A DNA stretch of 64,000 bases from Thuidium tamariscinum (Eukaryota > Streptophyta > Bryopsida > Hypnales > Thuidiaceae), in the NCBI GenBank assembly GCA_947034885.2, contig OX344749.2:23203501-23267500 (forward strand), written 5' to 3'. Below, in pieces: positions 47,532-60,494 of the stretch. Each line of letters opens with the position of its first letter. Position 1 is the first letter of the stretch. The position numbers and the translations under genes are program-made. The notes under the pieces are model-generated. The model was not told the DNA's origin, searched no databases, and was given only the letters and a program-made list of their open reading frames with translations.

Positions 47532-48973
47532 GAAGTTAGTAATTGGTATTGTGTTCAGTATGGATTGGATTGGGCATGTCTTAGGGTGGACATGGGTTGG
47601 TAGAAGCCTTACAATAGCTGCTTTTCTTACACCAAGTCAACATGCATGTGCATGGACTAAAATGACAAGCCCCAAGGTAGTACCCTTCTACAAATTTCAA
47701 AAAAATATGTGAAAATGCAAAAATTATTTTTTTAAATGTAGAATTGTTTCTTATTGCTTGTCAACCACTGAAATTTATTACAGGCAGTATCATATTGTAG
47801 GACTGTGCTGTACGAAATGGGGTAGTTCACCTTACCTCTGCATTAAGTGAGGACGCTTTTTCCAGCCCAAGCGCTTTGTAGACCTCTTAACTTATGATAC
47901 ACCCTTTGCACTTTGGGTTGTTCGTCAGAGAGCCACGCTGACTCCGTGAAATTCCACCAAGGAAGCTTCACCGGAACATCTGTCGCAAGCAGGAGCATCA
48001 AGGTCCCACACTCCCACAGTCACCACCTGAGACCATTCACTCTTGTTGTTGACCCATCATCACCATTCACCAGCGCCCTTTTTGCATCATTATTGACCAG
48101 GTTCTCCGTTGGGAATCTTCAGGAGTCCGTGAAGCCAGCTTCGTCTTTTCGCAGTAAGTTAACTTTACCGCTGTGCAGATGATAAAACATACTCCGTATA
48201 TATGAATTGGAGAGGAATTGGTTACAGAGGACAGAACTCAGATCCTCCAGGCCGGGATCTTTTTCGCTGCGATTCACTGCTGGCTTTGCCGATGCGTATG
48301 TTCCTGTACTCAACTGGTTTACTTCATCTCCATCTCTACTTGTGAGTGCCTTTGTAATTCACTATCTAATTGTTGTTACAAAGAACCACGCAAACAACTT
48401 TTACTAGCTAACAACTGTGTTGGGTTCCTGGAATGTAGGGCTTTACATCAGTGGGACGTAATTTGTCGTCGTCAAATTCGAGAGTACTTTGTTACTGCAC
48501 TTTGCAGCATTTGTTTTTTGGCCAATTGGGGGATACACTATCGGATTTTAGGGTAACTTCAAAGATTAAGGCAATGCAACCTTGACTGCTCTGCAATGTG
48601 GTGATACGGCAACAATCTGGTTATGTCCAGCAGGCAACACGGTAGTTGCTCAGAGAGAATTGCCATTGGTGGCTATGGCGACGCATTCGTGCCTGCACTC
48701 AACTGGTTTGTTCCATCTCTCCTTGTGGGTAGTTGTTGCTGCCGTTGTTCACTATCTAATTGTGATTACAAATACCATGCGAACACTCTACTGGCGTGTA
48801 TTGAAATCTGTGTTGGGTTTCCGGAGTTTAGGTCTTCACATCAGTGGCTCGTAAATTGTCATTGTCGAATTTGAGAGTACTCTGTTCCTACATTTGATTC
48901 TGCCAATTGGGTATGCAATATTGGATTTTAGGGCAACTTCAAATGTTAGGGCAATGCAATCTTGACTCCTCAG
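47532..48973. other. 5' region of the FKBP gene; first exon(s) not resolved
   Basis: Must hold the promoter and the exon encoding the start of the chloroplast transit peptide, which I could not place. ATG-led ORFs, such as one at 48201, do not join in phase. A tandem duplication occupies 48290-49050 (separate entry). Confidence 0.4.
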
Positions 48974-49050
48974 CAATGTGGTGATGGAGCAGCATTCAGG
49001 TTATGTCCAGCAGGCAACGCGGGGGCTGCTCAAAGAGAATTGCCATCGGT
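48290..49050. repeat. Tandem duplication of ~385 bp covering the start of an FKBP exon
   Basis: The phrase 'gttcctgtactcaactggtt' near 48300 recurs near 48690 ('gtgcctgcactcaactggtt'). The phrase 'caatgtggtgatacggcaac..ggttatgtccagcaggcaac' near 48594 recurs near 48974 as 'caatgtggtgatggagcagc..ggttatgtccagcaggcaac'. So about two units are present, and the second runs directly into the exon at 48974. The first copy of that exon start lacks the CAG that precedes the second. Confidence 0.75.
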
Positions 49051-51707
49051 TGTGAGGTATGGCGCTGTGAAGAAGGAACAGAAGATATTGCAGCTGTCGC
49101 GGAGAGAGGCTATGGCGGTCACAGTGCTGGGCACAGCTCTGCCATCCGGAATTGCAGTGGCTGCAGCTCCGGGGTTGCCACCGAGCTCTACGCTTGCAAA
49201 GCTCTGCGACGCGGATTGTGAGAAAGAGCTTGAGGATGTAAGTTGCACAGCATTCGAGTGTTCATTGAAATGTATGAGGGCGAGTCTGGAGGAAGAAGTT
49301 GTGAGGTTGGTGCACGATGTATATCTCCTCTTCATTTCAGGAATTAAACTGGGGTAGTTGTCTTATGAAAGTTGTGCCTCGTGGATAATTAAACTCCTCA
49401 ATTCATAATTAACAATGAAGAGAAAATGTACAGTGTGGCACAATTAGGTGCAGTGGCACTTTGGGGTGCACCTATCTTGTACAATTGTTGCCCCTTTGTC
49501 AATGTCCTCTGAACAGGCTTTGTATAAAGGATCTGCCATTTCAACCTAGCGATCAGGAGTAAGAAAGCGCCCTTCCATCCCAACGTTCTAAAGGATATGG
49601 AAGGTTACAAATTCGTATCGGAAGCACAGAGGATCCTACCGTATTTATAAAATCGGAAGGCAATGAGATCAACCCCTGAGAGACTGTTTTTTGTGTAAAA
49701 ATTGTTAGACCCTAAGCGAGATACCGTGTACAGTCTAGAAGCCATTCCAGGCTTACCATAATTATTGCTTCCCTCCATAGGTTTTGTGTTTATGAGTGTC
49801 TTTGTAGATTGAAGTTGGGAAGGAGGTTCGTCATTTGTGGGGATCTTTAAAGCATCAGTCATGATGAAAGAATCCCTATGTTGTTTTCTCGAAACCCTCT
49901 GCAGTTCAAACTAATTATAACCCTGAAAGAATAGAATTTTACTTTAGAGTGGCGGCTTCGGCTGTCCTTTGAATTGGAGAATGTAAGGCTCTTCAGAAGA
50001 ATTTCAGTAGCTGTTAGGACTTTTAAGTGCTGCAGTCATGTGCATGTTACGAGAGAATGGTGATTATTTATCGCTTACTGAACGTTGATTATATATAGCT
50101 GTCGTCTAAGATGTATTGATGCACCTGTGGGTTCCTTTGACAGATCCCTCGAACCACCACAGCTTCAGGTCTTCAATACAAAGACATTGTGGTTGGAAGT
50201 GGAGATAGTCCTTCTGTGTGTTTTCAGGTTATCTAAGTCAATGCGCCTCTTTTTTTTTTGTATACTAGATAACCGGTCTAAGACCGAGAGACCAAAGACA
50301 GTTATTGGACATAGATCTCAAAGAACCATAGATCTTTAAGATTAAACAGTCTTAATCTCATATGGGAGTGGATGAGGGTTATGACTTGGACCCTCGTTTC
50401 CAACCACAATGGAAGCGACAAGAGAGGTTATGTCATGAGAAATTGCGTCTGCGAAGGAAACTTGATGTGACAGAAGGGCCACGTGATTTCTAATCTGCGC
50501 GTACCTGTATGCAGAATCAAGTTGCCGCAGACTACGTGGCTATGATACCTTATGCCAAGGTCTTTGACAGGTAGCTTCAAGCACTAGTCTCTTTTTCTCC
50601 AGTACACTAGTTTCAGTTGATCGTGAGAGGTCTCATAACCGATACAAGTGAGCCAGAGCAATGCCATGTGATGTCTTCAATGCACCCTAACTAACACCAT
50701 AGAAATCTGATTAAGTAGTGAAGTTGAATGTGCTCTAATTTGCTTTGCTAAGTCAAGAGATTTCATAGAGTCTACCTTCAAAGGAGACACCCAAGGTAGC
50801 TCATGCTATCTAAATCCATGCTGCGTGCTTAGAGGACTCTTCAGCCACATTGGTCTTTGGTCTAGAGTTATTTGTCTCCTTGTTGGTAGGCTAAAGTAGC
50901 ATGTTATTTTAGCACGCATATCTTTTGAGTATGCTGATGTAAGGACTTCTGCTCAATCTTGTCAATGTGACAGTTCACTGGAAAAAGGAATGCCATATAT
51001 CTTTCGAGTTGGGACTGAACAGGTGAATATTTATTCTACCCTCCGAAAAGAGGACCCAAGGGTTCCACTTGAAGGATTATCCCAACAAGCTCTCCATTCA
51101 CAGAAACCTACGTTCTCATTCTCAAAAATATAATAGAATTGTACTTCAACTCAACACTATTTCAGATTCATGATAGACCCACCCCAAAAAGTTTTGCCAT
51201 CACCTATTTCACACCATTATTTATTAGACTCATCGCTATTTTCCACTGCTACAAGATCAGCAGCCTGACTTAGAATGAGTTGAAGGATAATTCTAGTAGT
51301 TGGTGAATTTCTAGCATGAGGGTGAAGGGGCTCATGATCTCATTCCAGATGTTTTCGTGCAGGTCATTAAGGGGTTGGATGAGGGTATCTTGAGCATGAA
51401 AGCTGGGGGAAAGCGCCGATTATATATTCCTGCCGAGGTAACTCCCTGTCCTGACTCCAGAGATACTGTAATTAGCGTGGGCTTAATATTCCACCGTTAC
51501 GTTTCACTCCAGTAAAGTTTGAAGGTTCCCTTGTATTCTGCTAGCATCTTTTATGAATTTCTGTCTATTGACAGACTCTTTTGTGTTGCTTTCTGACAGT
51601 TGGCTTTCCCAAATGGACTGGGCGCTGCAAGATTACCAACCAGGAGGCCTGTCGTCTTAGATGTTTGCTTAATATACATTCCTGGTATTTCAAACCTTGA
51701 TGTGTAG
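48974..51707 (+). CDS. Chloroplast thylakoid-lumen FKBP-type peptidyl-prolyl isomerase (5' end incomplete)
   Basis: Exons: about 48974-49309 (or ending 49297), 50144-50227, 50515-50570, 50974-51022, 51363-51437 and 51600-51707. All internal junctions are GT-AG and in phase. The product has a twin-arginine motif (LQLSRREAM), a hydrophobic AVTVLGTALPSGIAVAAA segment, typical of Tat lumen targeting, and a Cys-rich linker (LCDADCEKELEDVSCTAFEC). Then comes the FKBP fold: TASGLQYKDIVVGSGDSP, then VAADYVAMIPYAKVFDSSLEKG, then VIKGLDEGILSMKAGGKRRL, then YIPAELAFPNGLGAARLP, and a final RPVVLDVCLIYIPG strand. The last exon reads through CCTGGTATTT to a stop, giving YIPGISNLDV. It most resembles the plant lumenal FKBP16 group; which isoform is not certain. 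Role: proline isomerisation or chaperoning of lumen proteins. The N-terminal transit peptide exon is not placed. Confidence 0.85.
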
Positions 51708-52983
51708 CAATTGCTTAGTTTAACAAACGGAATTTGTAGGTTGGTTTGGGTTATGTGGCCGATGAGGATTGTGTATAGATGTAAACACAGATCATTTTAG
51801 CAATTGAAGATTGCACTTTTCAATCGAAAGGGGTAATCCCCAGGTTCACCTTCTGGAAATGGCAACGAGGGCAGGCCTACACTTTCTTCGGAGCACGCAC
51901 GATAAGATGGTAAGAGATTATAAAACGAATACGGTAAGTGACATTATCCTATTGACCATTTTATGGGGTAATTGTGTGTGGAACACTTCACAAATAATTA
52001 ACTGGTCAAAACTACTTGCAGAACTAAGTGCTTCCATGTGAGCATTTATGTCATTTTTTATTCCTTGTGAAATTTCTTCTCACATGGCTTACGAGACAAA
52101 AAAGTAAATCTCTTAAGGACAACCTTCCAAATTTTGACCAGATCACATTGCTAAGTTGAAATGTCATGTCCTACAAACAATAGTAAAACCATCCCAAATT
52201 GAGACTTAAATATAAAATAACCTAATCAGTCCTCATGTGTAGTGTACACCCAAGCAAACCCAACTAAGCTCGACAGGGAAAGCAAATCTGGGTCTCATCT
52301 CTCAAATTCAAATCTACGGAAAGTCCAGTCGTTTCAAGATCAACTCCTAAGCACCCTCGGCAACGACCGAGGGCCACAGAACACCTAGCATCAGAAGAAA
52401 TTTTATAATCCTTCGCCCTCCAAGGCTCGTGCTTTCCTGTATCACTATTACACAAGTCCTGTAGAAATTTTGGTTTCACATCATGACAGATGCACTTACT
52501 ACCTGATGAAAAACGGAATCCCTTGCTACCACTTACTCTTTAAGTGCAAGAATTCGTCAGATTCGTTAAAATGACAAAATTTCTAGTAACGACAGCCTGA
52601 AACCTCATTCAGCTGAACGGCAATCCTACAGTAGTTTCCAGAGCTCCGCATTGAAACACGCCACTCAACGAATAGGACCATAACTTGCGACTATGCCAAT
52701 CCTAGTTTCCAGAGCTCAGCATCGCAACAAGCGTGAAATCTCAGGTCTCCACCAGTCTTTAGTTTCCAGAGCTCCGCATTGAAATGACCCGCCATTTCAA
52801 TGATTGTGACCATAACTTCAGACTACGATGTTTGACACATGGATGGTCAACTACAGAAGGAACTCAGCCAGGGTCCCGGCAGGTCGGAGAGTTTGAAGGA
52901 TTGGTACCGTGGATCGTCGATGTCCAGGTATGAATGACTGTGTGACGACACTGTGTTGGAGTACGTTGCGAGAGGCTTGATTC
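51708..52983. other. Space between convergent FKBP and AMT genes
   Basis: Holds the 3' UTRs of both genes. Three copies of 'tagtttccagagctc' lie near 52632, 52703 and 52760 in the likely 3' UTR of the ammonium transporter. No further gene was seen. Confidence 0.45.
52632..52830. repeat. Three short tandem units downstream of the ammonium transporter
   Basis: The phrase 'tagtttccagagctccgcattg' occurs at about 52632, 52703 (one variant base) and 52760. The first and third are followed by 'gaccataacttgcgacta' or a variant. Spacings are 71 and 57 bp. Confidence 0.7.
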
Positions 52984-55900
52984 TTACAGAGTGACAGTGG
53001 GTCCCCGCTCTCCTGCGTCCAGTCCGTGGAAGATGCTGGTGTCGTAGTAGATGTCGTGGTTGTTGTTGCCGTGTTTGGTGATGTCGTACTTCTCGCCGTC
53101 GCCCCAGAGGGCGTACGCCTCCTCCCCGTGCGCGGCGTCGTCGCCCACCAGCAGAAGCTCCTGCGTCATGCGCAACGGACACACGAACTGGATGAAGACC
53201 ATGATGAGGCTGGTGACCACCGTGTTCCAACCGATGATGAACAAAGCCCCGCCCAGCTGCTTCCCGAATTGGATCCCCCCCACGCCGCCGTAGAATCCAC
53301 CTGAAAATCATTCAACTAAGCATCTGAGCGTGGTTCCTATTATTGAGCTGTCTTTAACGGCCATTTCATTACATTGGCAGATTCCTATGACTTGGGCACT
53401 CTTCAAGAAGTGCAGGTTTAAATGGAAATCCTTACGAGCCCTAGTTTGTACAGCTTTCTGCAGATGAACGTCACAATTTTCGGTGCACAAAAATCACGCC
53501 AATTGATGATCTTAGTTTCATGACATCAAGAATTTTATTTTTTGTAGGTTTTGTTGGGCAATGAACAAAAGGATCCTTATGCATCTTAGCATAAACTCTT
53601 TGGACATTGTATGAATGAAATTATGAAATTTCAAGGGCTGATCGCTAAACCCAAAACAAACCCTAATTTTTGTGTGTTCAGAAGGTGTAAATTTAAGGTG
53701 AGAATCAATAAGGGTTGGTTTTGCAAGTGGGTTACAATTAGGTGTAGATACCTAAAAGTTTAAACACATCCAAACTGATTTTTAAAACTATGTAGTTTCT
53801 TTACAGTTCTCAATGTACGTGGCACATAATTACAGATCCTGTCACTCTTAGAATTGGTTACCTTGGTTTAACTTCTAAGAACGAGCTGCTTGCGATTCGG
53901 CAATCCCTACAAACTGCGAAACGTTTTCGTGCATTCTCAGTGGGCAATCATACCTTGTTCGTTGGTGACGGTGACGAAGTAGTTGCAGAGCGTGGGTTCC
54001 GCGAACAAGCCCGTGAGACTGCCGCCCAAGAAGCCCGCCACCGCGTGCGTGTGGAACACGCCCAGCGTGTCGTCCACCTTCTGCAGCAGCGACCAGCGCT
54101 TGTGCACCACCATCATGGTGAACCAAGGAATGCTCCCCGCGCAAATCCCCATAATAATCGCCGCCCAGCATTGCACCACACCTGCCAATCAACCATCCAA
54201 TTTTTAACCAAATCTCCACGAGATAATGAATTACACATGGACGCACTCGTTCAAATCGGAGGATTCAGCGATGGGAGTATTCTAGAAATGTGCAGACTTT
54301 CAAAAGAGAATTGGAACGTTAACTTTGGGTTAACCTCTCAGTGAACGAACAACTACAAAATCCGCGAAATTCTAGGAAGGTCTCAGTGAACAATTTAAGC
54401 TGCGGCATAAATTACTCTCTGCTATTATTTCCAAGAGTATGCCAGCCTTTCCCATGCACGACTATTTCAAAAAAATCCGCTACGTTACAGTCTGGATTTA
54501 GACCTCATTGCTTGCTCAAGGACTTCAATCGACTGATTTTACTGTTAAATTCGATGAAATAGGACATTTTGGTTCGCGGTTACAAAAATCTCTCAGCTGA
54601 GCGAGAAAGACACCTATCCTTACCACTTGAGTGAAAAAACTGAATGGAAAAACTAGTGAATGCTGCGTTTTTTCACAAATAGAGGTAAGGTAGAGGCTGC
54701 ATTGACCACACAGGTGAGCTTTGAATTGTGCTTATTGTGAAAATACTTGATCTATTGACATTTGTTTTTTGGCAATTGAATTGCAGGTTAACAAAAAATA
54801 CATGACCAAAATTTGAGATGTTGCAAGTTTCTGGATTGTTGTAGGGAAAAGTTCAAAGTTCTACTGTATGGTGAATGGAACCTCTCTCTTACTGTTTGTG
54901 GAATGGAGACCTTGTATTAGGTGGTAATGTAGAGTGGCTCGTTTTCTACGAAAAATACTATAGAACGCGCAAGAATGTCTTCATAATATTGTACTCCTCA
55001 CGCATTCCAATGCAGTTCCAAGTGCGGTTGTAATAAGTTACGATACCCACTAACTTAGAGGCAAGTTGCGGAATCCAGTCACAGTTACCTGCGGCGGGTG
55101 TGATGACGACGAGTCCCGTGATCATGCCCTGCACAGCTCCGATCACCGAGGGCTTCTTAAAAACGAGCACGTCCATGATCGTCCACATGAGCAAGCTCGT
55201 CGCGGCGCACACATTCGTGTTCAACACTGCAATCGACGCGTCGATGTTGGCCGCGTACGGATCACCCCCATTGAACCCCGCCCACCCCAACCACAGCAGC
55301 CCCGCCCCCGCCAGCATGAGCAGCACATTGTTCGGCGGAAACCTTTCCCTGTCTCGGTTCAACCTTGGTCCAACCCAGAACGCTGCCACGAACCCCCCCA
55401 CCCCAGAGGACAAATGAATAACATACCCCCCAGAGTAATCAATCACGCCCCACTGGAACAGAAAACCTCCGCCCCAGAGAGTGAACGCGCCCACGGTATA
55501 TGAGAATGTGAGCCACAAGGGCACGAACAGCATCCACGCGCGGAAGTTCATGCGGCCCAGTAACGAGCCCGCGAGCAGGATCACCGTGATGGCCGCGAAC
55601 ACGAACTGGAAGTACACCATGGTGGCCATGGGGTAGAGAGGTGCGATAGCGGCGGTTTCGAGCGTGCCGTTCTTGTGGTAATGCACGGTGGCCTTGAGCT
55701 TGGCCTGGTCGAGGAGAATGGAGTGGGTGAGGACGGGACCGCCTTTGCCCCAGAAGGGAAGCAACTTCTCACCGAATGACATCTTGTAAGCCCAGAGTAC
55801 CCAGCAGAGGAGGACTGCTGCGAAAGCGTAGAAAGCCATGAAGGCGGAGTTCACGGCCCATTTCTTCTTCACGATGCTGCCGTAGAGGATGACGAGGCCA

Positions 55901-56016
55901 GGGACGGATTGTAGACCCACGAGCGTGCCCGCGGTTAATTGCCAGGCGTTGTCGCCCTTGTTCAACCAGTCGGGGAGCACGCCGCCGGTGTTGTTGTAGC
56001 CGGACGGAACCGCCAT
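52984..56016 (-). CDS. AMT2: Ammonium transporter, AMT2 (MEP-like) subfamily
   Basis: Plasma-membrane ammonium channel/transporter. Three minus-strand exons: 55089-56016, 53954-54181 and 52984-53300. Both introns are GT-AG in phase 1, and the product is 490 residues, close to the usual 475-500. The N-terminus (residues 1-40) has [20 protein letters not shown], as in plant AMT2. Multiple hydrophobic helices follow, as expected for 11 membrane spans. The signature His pair of the pore is visible: H201 in [12 protein letters not shown] and a His in [14 protein letters not shown] (about 353-355). [20 protein letters not shown] bridges exons 2 and 3. The hydrophilic C-terminus, ending PTVTL, is rich in Gly, Asp and His ([12 protein letters not shown]). 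Member of the AMT2/AMT3-type clade rather than AMT1, judging by the lack of an AMT1-like N-terminus and by intron presence. Transcribed toward the FKBP gene, with no evident functional link. Confidence 0.93.
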
Positions 56017-58254
56017 TGCGTCAGATCATGCACAACAAGCCGATTCCGCGGACGTCAACCTACAAACTGCACACGGGCGCAATCGTCCATCATCCTTTCG
56101 TTCAAATTCACGAGGAGGGACACTGAGTAAATGGACGTAACGGAGTGTGCATAGAGTTCAGGAGGTGGTGCCCAACAGTCGGTGCCGAATTCTCGGTCGA
56201 GATCGAAAGTGCGTTCAATAGCACATTCGAAAGCGCTTCCCAATTTCGTCACTCCTTGTGCTTGAGCGGGAAAACATGAAATGGGAAGACTACGACGAGA
56301 CAGGAAGTCCAAACCGACAGGAAATCGATCAAATCCAGGAGGGTGTGCCGGGTGGACAGGAAACGCGGCCGCGATCGAGTCTGTTAGAATTTCAAGCGCG
56401 AATGATCCTTGACTTCCTGGAGTGATGACTTGCTTGCAGGCTACGAGGAATTACTGTAAGTGTCTACGTCAGGGTCACTCTGAACAGTGAAGGGTTTTGA
56501 AATCTAGACGAATGACACGGATTCTGTCGGGGCAATCGTGGCTGTGCGTGATTCCTGAAATATTCCTCGACGGGTTGACACACTCAACTTCGGAATCTAA
56601 GTCAATTAAACCCCCTGGAGAACATTGTTTTCCCTTCGTACGTACTTTGGAGCTTCCTACGGCGCATCCATAAACCTACGTGACAGCATTGTGACCGACT
56701 TTCAACCCCACCGGCAAACACGAAACTCAACCCTCATACTCGTCAAAACGCCGGAATTCAATGCAAATGATGGCGCAGTTTCAGTCGCCCATCTACACAA
56801 GTCTGCCCGCAGGGCACTTGAACGTTACAATTCTGGCGAGCGTTCTGAAATAAGCGATTCAAACTAGTACAACCATCTAAACCTAAAGCAGCGCTTGCCC
56901 AGTCAGGACTTCAAAGAGTCCCCAAATTTTCAGATACGAGCACGGCTTAGATTCTCACATCAATGCACTCATCACGACATAAACGTGGGGTACCACACTC
57001 AGAAACTTCGATCCAGAGCCCGAGTCGCTTTCAATGTACACGTAAAAATTTCGGGTTGCAGTGAAAATGGTGCCCGACTCCTACTTTTTCAAGCTCTACG
57101 TCTCAATTTTGACACTCTTCAACACCCCATTCCAACGACTACGACCCTAACCAAGCTCCTCGTACCGCCAAAACCATTACCGATTATAAAAAACACGATC
57201 AGAACCAGGAAAGCGAAAAAGCAAGATAAGATCGACGGTGAAAAGGAAGACAATATCTCACCTGGGCACTCAGGTGCAGCTATGCCATTGCAGTCAATGA
57301 TGATGCCCGACTTGCACGGCGAGGTAAGCTTAGCTTAGCTCCGTCTTCACAACAGAGAGTCACCGAGCTGACTTGAACATAGTAAAGCTAGCAAGAGCTT
57401 TGGATTGAAGTCAGTCGCTATGCGTTTCGCTCGCTGGGACGCTAGCTACTCTGCATCTCCTTTTCGACCCGACCCCGCCCTAGTGGAACGCGGAATAAAA
57501 TGTATTATAAGTATCACGCTACCAGTGAGACTTTTCTTCGCCCACTGCTTGACTCTGTGCTGGCTGCTAATGATAGACACCGCATTCTGGCTGGAGAAGA
57601 GATTCTGGATCCGCCATCTCCCACCTCCCAAGTCCCTGGAGAGAGACTCCGTCTCAGGATTGATGACTTCAGTCTCGAGGTTTCCATCTCCGATCATGCT
57701 TTGCTCTTGTTGTCGATTCTCAATTGCGACTGTTGCATTCGCACTCGAGGCCGGAGAACAGGGGATGCGATAGAAAACTGAGGTCTGAGTGTTGCATTTA
57801 GCCATCAGTCTATCAAAGCGCCACCCAAATTGACACTCTGGTTCTGCGGTACAAGAGGCATACTTACAAGCAGAGTTTTTTCTTTTTGGCGATCTGGTAC
57901 CAGATTGCACCAGGAAAAAATAATCTGGCTAAAGAAGTGGCAAAAAATTGTGAGGTTTATTGTCAGAAAACTTCAAACTATAAGAAAATCTTAGATGAAA
58001 TCGCCAAATAGTTGATGAAAACATAATTATAGATATGTGATATTTTTTATCCAATATGTACTAGATGAATGTTGAAATTTGGAGCACCCTAATAACATTT
58101 TACATCGCCACTTTGGCACTTCATTAAAAAAAAAATTAAAGTTATAAGGAGCCTCCTCATGATGCAAGGCCTCTAATAAATATGGCCTATAAGGGAAATG
58201 GTCTAAATATTTTCTGAATAGAGAGGCCACTTAATAAATTTAAGTGTCTTTGGA
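56017..58254. other. 5' flank of the ammonium transporter; no gene supported
   Basis: Likely promoter and 5' UTR of AMT2, then moderately GC-rich DNA to about 57900 with overlapping ORFs on both strands (for example 57405-57773 plus and 57446-57910 minus). None has a recognisable domain or splice-supported partners. An unannotated gene here is possible. Confidence 0.4.
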
Positions 58255-58652
58255 ATGTATTGCAAGGCCTTTGTCAAAACCATCCAAATAAGGAATTCAA
58301 CATAGTTGGAGGCAATTTTTTCTAAAAATAATATTTTTCTGGTATTAGCAAGTGAAAATCATAATTTTTTTTTTTTTTTTAATTTTCAAATGTCAACATA
58401 TGTAATTTCTATGATTTTCCAAAGTGTTGGCTTCTTAAACTACTAAAATTGTCATGTAGATACCCCCAAATCTGAACCCTACTAAAATTAGTAGTAAATC
58501 AATTAGATTTTGGTATATATGCTTTAAATGCATCAATGAATTAGAGTCTTGCATTTGGTGAACACATTCACTAAAGTCAATAGACGCAATTGGATGAGTT
58601 TTAGGGTCCAATGCAAGGGATAGGTGCACTATTGGGTATTTCTCCCTTATCG
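58255..58652. mobile_element. Small element with TAAGGGAGAAAYACCCA end, copy 2 (reverse)
   Basis: Ends at the right in 'ttgggtatttctccctta', the inverse of the left end of 46486. The phrase 'ccaaataaggaattcaacatagttggaggca' near 58285 is the reverse complement of the right part of copy 1. The left end is degraded. Confidence 0.5.
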
Positions 58653-58814
58653 GCTTATCATTCTATTAACTAGTCACTGTTGGTAATCGTATTTTCAGTA
58701 GATAGTCATGTGTTGCCTCTTTGGCGTTTGATGTACAATAATCATCAATTTTTGTTAAATTGGCACAATTTAGGGCACCAAAATTTTTGACAAGCATGTA
58801 CACAAAGCTCTAAA

Positions 58815-59070
58815 CATTAGATGAAATTTGAGGGCATTACAGGGTTGTTTCGGGTCTATTCTCAAAACGGCTCCTGACCGTTGTCAAGCCGACTTTTATC
58901 AAAAAAAAATTGGGTCCTGAAATATGAAAATAAGTCAAAAAAAATATGAATTTTTTATTTATTACGTGGCAGTGTTCCGACCACATAGGACTCGAGTTAA
59001 CAGGGTAGAAATTGCGTTCCCACAGTTCGGGAACCCGCAGTCTCCTAATGCCCTCAAATTTCATCTAATG
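58815..59070. mobile_element. CATTAG-ended MITE, copy 4
   Basis: 256 bp, with inverted ends CATTAGATGAAATTTGAGGG identical on both sides over more than 20 bp. The interior aligns with copy 3. The near-perfect ends suggest a recent insertion compared with copies 1-3. Confidence 0.85.
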
Positions 59071-59159
59071 AACAACGTAATTTGAGACTGTTAAAAACAT
59101 TTATGTTTGAAGCCTTGTATTTGGAATATGACACAGGTACAAATCTTCTTGTACTGCAC

Positions 59160-59585
59160 CCCCTCTTAGTGCAAACTTGCAATAAAGTAGAACCACCTAT
59201 AGGCGATCATCACCCCATCTCTAATCTATAGATTTCATTTATTTCTAGTCTTTAAGGTTGTAACAAATTTCCAACTAGAGCTTAGAATGCATGTTTTCTT
59301 CTTTTTCAAGGTTGCGACTAATAACTTCATAACACTTGTCCCAAACTAGTGAGCAAGAAAATAGAAAGTAATGAACAAGAAAGGAATTCTTCAATGATCG
59401 TAATTGAAAGAGTGTAGACTCTAGCTATGGGTTTGCATCATTTTTGGCCTTTCAAAATTCATAGAAATTTCAGTTCATGCCATAAAATTACCAAATTTTT
59501 TACAATTCCTGTCATTTCTATTGTTGCACCTTTGAAAATATTTGCTTTGCCTTGCACTACACCACATCATGTCTATAATATCTTA
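59160..59585. repeat. Dispersed repeat of unknown type, copy 2
   Basis: Aligns with 45780-46190, diverged, same orientation. No coding capacity or ends recognised. Confidence 0.6.
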
Positions 59586-60139
59586 AGTGGTTGGTTATGG
59601 GTGGTTCTACCTTAATGAAATTTGTAAGTATGGCCAATGTCATTCATTGCACCTCTCTAACATGCAAAAAACTCTTTTAGTGCAAAGTCCCAACACCTTG
59701 CACTCAGAGAGCATAAGGGAGTGTGCTCTAAAAGTGAGTGTTATCTTAAAATGGCTCCTACAATTGAGGATAAAAAAGACATGATGTAGTTCTGAAAGGG
59801 AACTATGATTGATAGTAAATGGCTTGAAGAAGAAGTGAAGGTGCATTAGATTGTGGTGCGGATTGGTTTTACATGCAATGTGGTCCATTTAAAAAATTTG
59901 TAACATGTGTACATTAATAAATTTAAAATCAGATTTGAATAGCCAACAACCTTTAAAAAAAGTATACACAATCTAAGATCTTTAAAGCTACCATTGGTCA
60001 CATTAAGGACCCTCCCTTATTCTTTGTAGCAAGTCAGCAAGCTCCTTTTAGATTTCCCCCATCTCTCTTTACATACCACATGTGTTCACATTTTGTCAAG
60101 CCTATAGTTAGGAATAGGTACCTAGGACTGCCATCTTTG

Positions 60140-60308
60140 AAAAACCATAACTAATTCAATATTGCTCTGAAAATTATAACACTACTTATACTACATGCGG
60201 CATCCATTTTCCTCTCTCTAAAAAATAAGAAAAAAATATTTCTCACTACTGAAGCCCATGAAAAAATGCAACTAGCTATTAAATGGTCGCTTTCTAAGCA
60301 TACTACCT
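60140..60308. mobile_element. Right-end fragment of the AGGTAGNAGGCTC TA family
   Basis: Matches the last 170 bp of the family: 'ccataactaattcaatattgct', then 'aaatggtcgctttctaag', then 'ctacct' followed by TA. The left part is not found, so it is truncated or strongly diverged. Confidence 0.55.
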
Positions 60309-60494
60309 TAACATTCAATAGCATGTTATGACACTGCCTTCTCTCTACAATGGAGGGTGTGGCATATTCCACACCCAACAGTCTTTTTCCATCCTCCACC
60401 TGTTCAATTACTTTAATAACTATTGAAGCACTGTTATGGTGTCAAATATTCCACACCCTTTACTGTTGAGAGAAGGTACTACCAACCCATGCTA

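Noticed and set aside
57405-57910. Possible gene upstream of AMT2
   Set aside because: ORFs on both strands overlap, none has a domain, and splice-site support is weak.
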